Assembly (NCBI GenBank): GCA_018524725.1
Contig: JAEUWP010000312.1
Coordinates: 1-50,077, forward strand
Direction of reading: 5' to 3'
DNA: 50,077 nt
Origin: Podaxis mareebaensis
Taxonomy: Eukaryota > Basidiomycota > Agaricomycetes > Agaricales > Agaricaceae
Within the stretch, counting starts at the first letter, position 1. Every line of letters starts with the position of its first letter. Position numbers and translations under genes: made by a program. Positions 43,801 through 50,077 of the stretch are shown here, piece after piece. The notes beneath the pieces were generated by a model. It did not search any database. It was not told where the DNA came from and was given only the letters and a program-made list of their open reading frames with translations.

Positions 43801-44777
43801 GTCCCGACGAAGCGAACATATGCTCAGGTACGCTTCCTACACCCCTTTTCCGATCTAAGGTACTGGAATACTAATTGTGGATGTAGACAAACGATGATCC
43901 AACCAAACCTCCGAGAAACTGTAACTGCGGTGTTCCAGGTTTGATTCTGACGGTGCAGAAGGAAGGCTCAAACCGAGGGAGGAGGTTTTGGAAGTGTCAG
44001 AATAGGCAGGCCGTGGATGGCTGTAGGTTCTTTGAGTGGGATGATGAGCCACCAAGGTCGCCTGGTGGTGGTGGTGGTGGAGGCGGGGGCGGAGGACCTG
44101 GGTCGGGAAAGTGTTTCAAGGTGTGTGTATACGTTGGAAGTGCCTGTAGGCAATTCTGTTGATCACCTGATTGGTCGTAGTGTGACCAGGAAGGACACTG
44201 GTCGAGTGGTAAGCTAAGCTTCCTCTATTTACCGGCTTACCGGATTCACAGCGGGGAATAGATTGTCCTAATCAAGGGGGTAGTTTGAGCAAGCGACCGC
44301 GGAGCTTTGGGAACGCCGCTAATGGCGCTGCTGTTAACGCAACGTGTTACAAATGCGATAAGAAAGGTCATTTCGCCTCGGGTATGGTCCCTTCCGCCAT
44401 ATGATGGAATGTATGTGTGGCTGAAGCTTGCTCAGCTTGCCCAGGACAACCTATGGGAAGATCTAAGTCCGTCAATACCGCAGGGGGGAACAAAACTACG
44501 GGGTCATGTTACAAGTGTGGCCAAGAGGGCCACTGGAGTAATGGTACGTGATTATCCTCCACACGACCATGCGTTGTTGATCACGTATGCATTAAATTTA
44601 GCTTGTCCTGGTGGCACGGGATCAACCTTCGGACGCTCAACAAGCAACCGAGGTCGAGGTGGAACAACGAAACGAGGGAAAGGAAGGGGGTCAAGTTCGA
44701 CTACGACTACGACATCGAAGTCCAAGCGAGGAAGACCGGCAAAGAAGTCGACGCTTGCTGCTGCTGATGATTGGTGA
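40831..44777 (+). CDS. TOP3: DNA topoisomerase III with RGG box, GRF and CCHC zinc fingers
   Basis: A type IA topoisomerase that passes single strands, normally acting with a RecQ helicase and Rmi1 to dissolve recombination intermediates. About a dozen exons on the plus strand. Toprim: MRVLCVAEKPSISKSI and IWTDCDREGEHIGMEI, with the catalytic Glu and DxDxE. Then ARFSAIIAQQIHRAAQHP, DARIVLDLKIGAAFTRMQTM, GPCQFPTLGFVVQRY, and the catalytic tyrosine in QGFVSYPRTETDQFD, followed by DDKAHPPIHPTA and LMDKNGIGTDATIAQHIQNI. The C-terminal part has an acidic run, a Gly/Arg RGG box (about 43250-43390), two GRF-type fingers (CECGIPAMKKINTSG..YYQCSKGSCDFWKW and CNCGVP..RRFWKCQ..CRFFEW), three CCHC knuckles (CFKCDQEGHWSSDC, CYKCDKKGHFASAC, CYKCGQEGHWSNAC) and a basic Ser/Thr-rich tail. 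Exon 1 ends at ACC before GTACGC so that SGGRYTTSQYVKNY is kept. Confidence 0.95.
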
Positions 44778-46563
44778 TGCAGGCTTTGTGTACGAGTATA
44801 GTGGTCTGTGATTGGCGATTAACTCCTTGGAGGTGCTGGCTGAAAGAAAAGGTCCAGAGCGGAGATTGACTTTCGTTTTCGGATTTCGCTTGTGTTGGGG
44901 AAGATGGGAGAGCCAAGCCAGAGCATTCGACTTTTTTGTCCTTTGAGCTCAGGCACTGGGACCTGAACGGATGCCAGGATGGAAGGGTGCGAAGATGATT
45001 GGGAGTTGGTTGTCTTGGGACGGTCGGTGCGAGTGGATCGCATGGACCTTCCGTTGAATGCCAGCCGTAATGCTGCGCATCCGCCTGCTGTATTATACAC
45101 TAATGGTCCTTTTTTACTTGTGTTTTGCTTTCCTTGACACTTGATAGGTTGCTCTTCATCTGCTTGACTAATGTAACATATCGATTGTGTATGACTGATT
45201 AGAGAAATTCGAGAGAAACGGAAGAATGTTGAAAAGTAATGAAACCAGGATTTGCTAAGATTTATTCACACAATTGGATAAAGGCACTAAGCTTGACAAT
45301 CCGGCCTTTTGGCTGTTGGACACCATTGCCGTGAGATTGCAATACAGTTCCTTACGGCTGACATCAGCCTTCAGGACTTGTCTACATACGTTACCCAGCT
45401 ACTGTGACAATTTTCCACTACCTCCCTGCTATGTTCGCCTCTTCATGGCCACGAGTTTTGCGTCAAAGCAGAAGTGCCAAGACCTGAGGTGTATGCCCAT
45501 TTGGCATCTTCGTTTAGCGACAATACGGAGCACCTTCAGCCAACATGGACTCTTCTGGATCTCACCCTGGATATCGGATGACCCTCGACACTACACCATG
45601 CGTTGTGCGCTCTCAGAGATCATTCTGAATGCCCGGTCTCGATTTCGGTGGAGCGGGGACGCCCGAATAGCAGTTACAGATGCCCCAAATACCATGCGGT
45701 TCACTGTGATGTCCGCCCCCGCAAAATCCGGGGAAGAACCCGATGGGTTTGCATCACTTCTATGTCCGCGTCCATGTTCACTCACGCTCGCGAAGACCTT
45801 CGATATGATCAGAATGCGGGGACGTCAACACGTTAACCCTCGTAGCCTGGCTCTAAGCGACGACTGCGTCAGTCACCGACATAAGGGCATAATAATTGAA
45901 AAAGCAGAGCATGGTTCCTGTTCCACTCGGATGTATGGTTTATGAACCTTCAATCACTTCCATCTCTATGGATTCTGCTCCGGAATCATTGGCCGTTACG
46001 GTGTTGAGATCCCCAGGTATCATTCCCTGTGTCATTTGTCGTTCGGCTGTGTGGGTAGTTAAGTTCTCACTCTCGGATGAGTCGGGTGCGTGTGGGTTGA
46101 GTGCTGTGTATTTGCTTATGATGGTGAGGTAAATGAATGAGGTGCGGAGAGAGGGGGGAGATGTGGGGACTGGTATAAAATCAGGCTCTGGGTAGATCGC
46201 GGATTCGCTGCCTCAGTGAACGCCCCGCTCCTCCTTTGACACTTGGGGACCTGTAGCGCTGCTGGTATCGACTCCCTCCTCGTTCAGGTTAGTCAAACCA
46301 GGTTAGTGGTTGATTGACTTTTCAAAGTTGCTCCGCCTCTGAACAGGTCGTCTCAGCTGACACGTACATTCTCCCTTGGATAACAATCACACCTCCACCC
46401 CTTGCGATAAGGATTCGGTTTTGCTTGGCGTTTGCTCTGTCGTGTGTTATATTGCCGCGCTATTTCGGTTGTTGGAACTTCGACTCAACCCCGCTCCCTT
46501 TGGATTCTCTAAGATTGGACCTCAACTTGCCTATTCAATTTTTACTGGCGCACAACTGCTATA
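44778..46563. other. intergenic region between TOP3 and the transporter, with unassigned open frames
   Basis: Two frames stand out. Minus 44819-45100 (94 codons) reads PKTTNSQSSSHPSILASVQV then MLWLGSPIFPNTSEIRKRKS and could be the last exon of a minus-strand gene, but no further exon was found. Plus 45274-45945 (224 codons, opening at TTG) lacks any known motif and has equally open minus-strand frames opposite, so it may be chance. The transporter promoter must lie just before 46564. Confidence 0.35.
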
Positions 46564-48824
46564 ATGCCGAGTTCTGTAGAAAAACTGGAGGTGGTTGAAC
46601 ATGCATCTATGGGGAGTGGGGATTTTAAGAAGCAAGGGTGGTTGGAACACTCCGAAGTGGAGCAAAAGAGAGTGTTGAGGAAGATGGACTTGCATCTATT
46701 GCCATTCATCTCGTTGCTATATTTGCTGTCCTTTTTGTGAGTTTTCATTTCGGGTGTCTCTTCTTGATCGTCGTTGAATACCGCTGTAGGGATCGTGCTA
46801 ACATTGGTTGGTCATCCCCTTCAATGCGTGAGGCCAAATCCTGATAGAAAGATGTGGTGATACAGGTAACGCGCGCATTGCCGGAATGGCTACCGATGTC
46901 GGGCTGACGGGGTTGAAGTACAATGTGGTACGTGCATCCCGCTGTCTGTCGTTTGTGGGCGATAATTGATATCAACCATGAGCCATAGATCGCAGCGGTC
47001 TTCTTCGTGAGTTCTCACCGTCCCTATTCCACGGCTTGCACAACATTGATAACGGGGGGCGATTAACAGATCCCCTATGCACTCGCTGAAGTACCTTCGT
47101 GAGTGTATAAGCTCGACCAAAGGACAAATGCTAATTACCCCACCCCAGAAACATCTGCTTGAAACTCGTGCGACCTTCACGATGGAGTGTGTTTCATACC
47201 AGCTTGCTGCCCGAAAGACTCTCATATCGTTCTAACGATCGTAGTTCCATCAATCATGATTGCCTGGGGTTTGGTTATGACTCTCATGTGCTTGTGCCAC
47301 ACCTATGAAGGTCTTATCGTGTAAGGAATTACTACAATCTTTGGATCCTGACTCTGCCTCACTTCGCTTGACAGTGCCCGTGTGTTCCTCGGTCTCACAG
47401 AAGCCGGCCTCTTCCCCGGAGTGAGTGATCGTGACATATGAATTGCCTCAACTGGGTATACTGATTAAACTTGGGATAACTGGTATAGATCACATTCTAT
47501 CTCTCTCTTTGGTATCGCAGACGCGATGTCGCCAGACGTATTGCAATTTTCTTCTCAGCTGCGACCATTGCTGGTGCTTTCGGTGGTTTGCTCGCGTGAG
47601 TCCTCCTTCCGTAGCGAGTACCTTGTAAGACTGTGCTGACCCCGACGACAGTTACGGTATTGAACATATGGAGGGTATTGGTGGACTTCATGGATGGCAA
47701 TGGATCGTAAGTGGTTTTACTTCACGTCCTTGTCCGGCGAAGACTCATAATTTGCTGGATAGTTCTGCCTCGAAGGTATCCTAACTGTCCTTATTGCCTT
47801 CTTGGCATACTTCTTTATGCATGATGTAAATCTTCATATTCTTGTTGTAACCAAATCAGCGCTTAATATTTTCGCAACAGTACCCGGAAACTGCTCGTTT
47901 CTTGACCCCGTCAGAAAGACAGATTGTGATCGCAATGTTGAAGGAAGATCAACAAGGACAGGCGAAGCACTTCGACTTCAAGTTCGTCTGGCAGGCTTTG
48001 AGAGATTACAAGACTTATTTGCAGGTCGGCATCTACCTTGGTACGTGTTTCAAAAAATATCACTACGCCAATCACCACTAAAATACCATGACAGGCCTAC
48101 TAATTCCAGTCTACGCCATCGCCCTCTTCACACCTACAATTGTCAAGGAACTCCGCTACTCAGCCGCCAACGCCCAACTGCTCACAATCCCCCCCTTCGT
48201 CGCAGGTTGTATTGTAACAATCGCAGCGGGCGTCTACTCCGACAAATATAACCTCCGAGGACCGTTCATCATTTGCTGCAGTACCGTCTCGCTCATCGGG
48301 TACATTGTCTTGTATACCCAGGACCGTCCTGGTGTATCGTACGTTGGTGCGATTTTGGCTGCGGTGGGTGTGTACCCGACGATTGCGATTGCGTTGGCGT
48401 GGGCGGGTAGTGCTGCAGGTGGAGATGTGAGGAAGGGTGTTACATTAGCGATGGTTATTGGTATTGGGAACCTGGGAGGTGTTTGTTCGTCGTTTATTTA
48501 TTTGCATGCGCCGAGGTTCTTTGTTGGACATGGGACTTGCATGGGGTGCTTGGCCTTGTCGTACGTGGTTTTTCTCTTGTATTTGTTCGGGATGTGGACG
48601 AGGACTGACGTGGCGCGTAGGATTGTATTGAGTTTGGTGGCGATGTGGGATTACAACCGGTTGAATAAGAAGAAGATTGCGCAGTGTGAGAGGGAGGGGA
48701 TTGATGAAAGCCGACGGGAGGAGTTTTCAGAGATGGGGAATGAGAGTCCTTTATTCAGGTGAGTTTGGTGTTTTCGCTGGAATTGGCATCGATCACTGAC
48801 GGTGAGGGTAGATATACACTTTAA
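46564..48824 (+). CDS. MFS transporter, anion:cation symporter (allantoate/nicotinate permease) family
   Basis: A proton-coupled plasma-membrane carrier of the ACS family (Dal5/Tna1-like), taking up organic anions such as allantoate, nicotinate or related acids. Many short exons join in frame. The cytosolic N-terminus is polar (EKLEVVEHASMGSGDFKKQG). Then RKMDLHLLPFISLLYLLSFL, DRANIGNARIAGM, the IPYALAEVPSNICLKLVRPS helix, IMIAWGLVMTLMCLC, ARVFLGLTEAGLFPG (the family signature), FYLSLWYRRRDVARRIAIFF, AATIAGAFGGLLAYGIEHM, WIFCLEGILTVLIAFLAYFF, YPETARFLTPSERQIVIAML and the second half from LLIPVYAIALFTPTIVKELR. The last large exon has TM 8-12, and a final small exon adds YTL. About 12 membrane segments, normal for the family. 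The L-x-x-F-L-D-R-x-N-I-G-N and R-F-L-G-x-x-E-A-G motifs are intact. Confidence 0.93.
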
Positions 48825-50077
48825 TGAAAATAATACTATCTGACGGCGCGTTGATGAGCTCGTCTGACGAAATGTACTGTACTTGTAATGTTTTCTACCC
48901 ACCTTCCGAAACCCCAATGGATAATGTTGTGAATCATGAAAATTTGATCAATGTGAATGGATTGGCAATTATATGTAAAGTGGCCTGTGTCATTTATGTT
49001 ACAACCTAGTGGGGCACAGAGGCTTGACATACTCACTAGATTATGAGAACAATACAATGATAGCACTTCTGATCTTTCATTCGACGAGGTTTGCCACGGC
49101 TCTCGGCTGAAGGTCCTTGAGTTCTCGGAATAATCTGATAAGGGAGTGGAGTGGCGCCATGAACACCTTCGTGTAACGTTGAGGCTTTTCACAGTGCGCT
49201 GTGGACTGGGCAATGGCAAGGCGAAGAGTGGGGTAAAGTTCCTCCATGACCCGTTCAATGTTCCACCGCCTCAAAACCACCCGGGCGTTATATACCCCAG
49301 GAAACCAACGGCATGAGTCGTGATCAAGGAGGACTCTAGTCACAGAGCAGCAACGGAGCACTCAGCGTTGGAAGACGTAAGACAATAATAACAGGGCTCC
49401 GCCAACGTGTTAGTAGCAAGAGTGCAAGCGCAACGCGCTGCGGAGGACCGTCTCAGGTTTTTAGAAGGGTACTCGGGGAATGGAGAGGAAGGAGTAGGAG
49501 AAGGCTATTCATAGCACATGCATGCTTGGGAACGGAGTCCGGCGGAAGCATTGCCGTTTCAGGGTAGGTCCTGCCGGAGAGGGAAGACCATTGGGATTGG
49601 TTATTGGGCGGGAGACCGTCGTCCGTCGGAGTGAGCCGCCAGCCAATCGGGAGTGGGCAACGGGTGCGGGGGCCGTTCCGATCGACTCAGGGTTACTTGT
49701 AGCAGTTGGCCCCGAGGCTCCAGGTACGGAGGTGAAGTGGCTCGCCTGCTTATCGTTCTTGTGGGTTTTATGAGGAGCGTACTTTACACCGGAGTACTTG
49801 TGGTGTGCGAGTTTTGCTTACATAAAGCCTATGAAGCGGAATATAGATGATACTTGTTGTTTTAACTGTATGATGACTGCCCGGGCTCAGGGAATACTAT
49901 CCTGGGGGCTGGTGGGTGCTGGTGCTTGGAGGAGGGGTATTTCCAGCCGGACCCTCTCCAATATTTGGGTGAATGATATCACATGTGCTCCGACAACACT
50001 TATGGGACGGATTATAATTCAAGGACGGGAAATCTGGTACGTGTAACTCGTAGCTCTACGAAGACAAGAAGACTGAA
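48825..50077. other. right-end intergenic sequence, no firm gene
   Basis: A minus frame at 49077-49361 (94 codons) reads NIERVMEELYPTLRLAIAQS and HSLIRLFRELKDLQPRAVAN, helical in look but without a known family. Other frames in the GC-rich 49500-49800 stretch look like chance. A gene may continue beyond the window. Confidence 0.35.

Noticed and set aside
45274..45945. 224-codon plus-strand open frame between TOP3 and the transporter
   Set aside because: It opens at TTG, has no known domain, and the opposite strand is also open. Left as unassigned.
1..50077. CRISPR arrays and prokaryotic operon features
   Set aside because: No regularly spaced repeats, and the genes are intron-rich and eukaryotic.
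1..50077. tRNA and rRNA genes
   Set aside because: I looked for T-loop (GGTTCGAATCC-like) and rRNA-like stretches and saw none that folded by eye. A covariance-model scan would settle this.

Overview
The window looks like genomic DNA from a basidiomycete fungus, most likely an Agaricomycete. Its genes are compact and split by many short introns (about 45-70 bp, mostly GT..AG). They include a set of class II cytochrome P450 paralogues together with ordinary fungal housekeeping genes. All exon models were assembled by eye from frame continuity, splice sites and comparison between paralogues inside the window. Exon sums close exactly for P450-1 (522 aa), the OsmC protein (164 aa), FKBP2 (142 aa), eL39 (51 aa) and the F-box protein (453 aa).

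Layout. 0-7 kb is gene-poor. It holds two diverged copies of an acidic minus-strand segment, a 9-bp tandem repeat, a long open frame cut by an in-frame TGA, a fragment resembling the histone chaperone NASP, and a 790-bp non-autonomous Tc1/mariner-like element with perfect 23-bp inverted repeats and TA flanks. 7.1-9.5 kb (minus) is a REX1-type RNA exonuclease, divergent from P450-1 (9.8-11.8 kb, plus). P450-2 (12.7-14.8 kb, minus) carries a frameshift and a GC splice donor and may be dying. 16.3-17.0 kb is a mitochondrial OsmC/Ohr peroxidase. 17-23 kb is poorly explained and includes one clearly broken gene. P450-3 follows (23.1-25.3 kb, minus), then GET1, ribosomal protein eL39 (divergent from FKBP2), an F-box gene with a decayed copy beside it, a stranded last exon of a P450, and GID5/ARMC8. 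P450-4 and P450-5 (35.1-39.9 kb, minus) are in tandem. The right end holds topoisomerase III with an RGG box, two GRF fingers and three CCHC knuckles, then an ACS-family MFS transporter.

Themes. Five P450 genes, one P450 remnant and two F-box remnants lie in about 30 kb, interleaved with single-copy housekeeping genes. This points to local tandem duplication and decay (birth and death) rather than a clean biosynthetic cluster: no polyketide synthase, NRPS, terpene cyclase or methyltransferase is visible. I did not find a convincing wholly new system. The most unusual items are the TOP3 domain set, the TIR element, the half-dead P450-2 and the stranded exon remnants.
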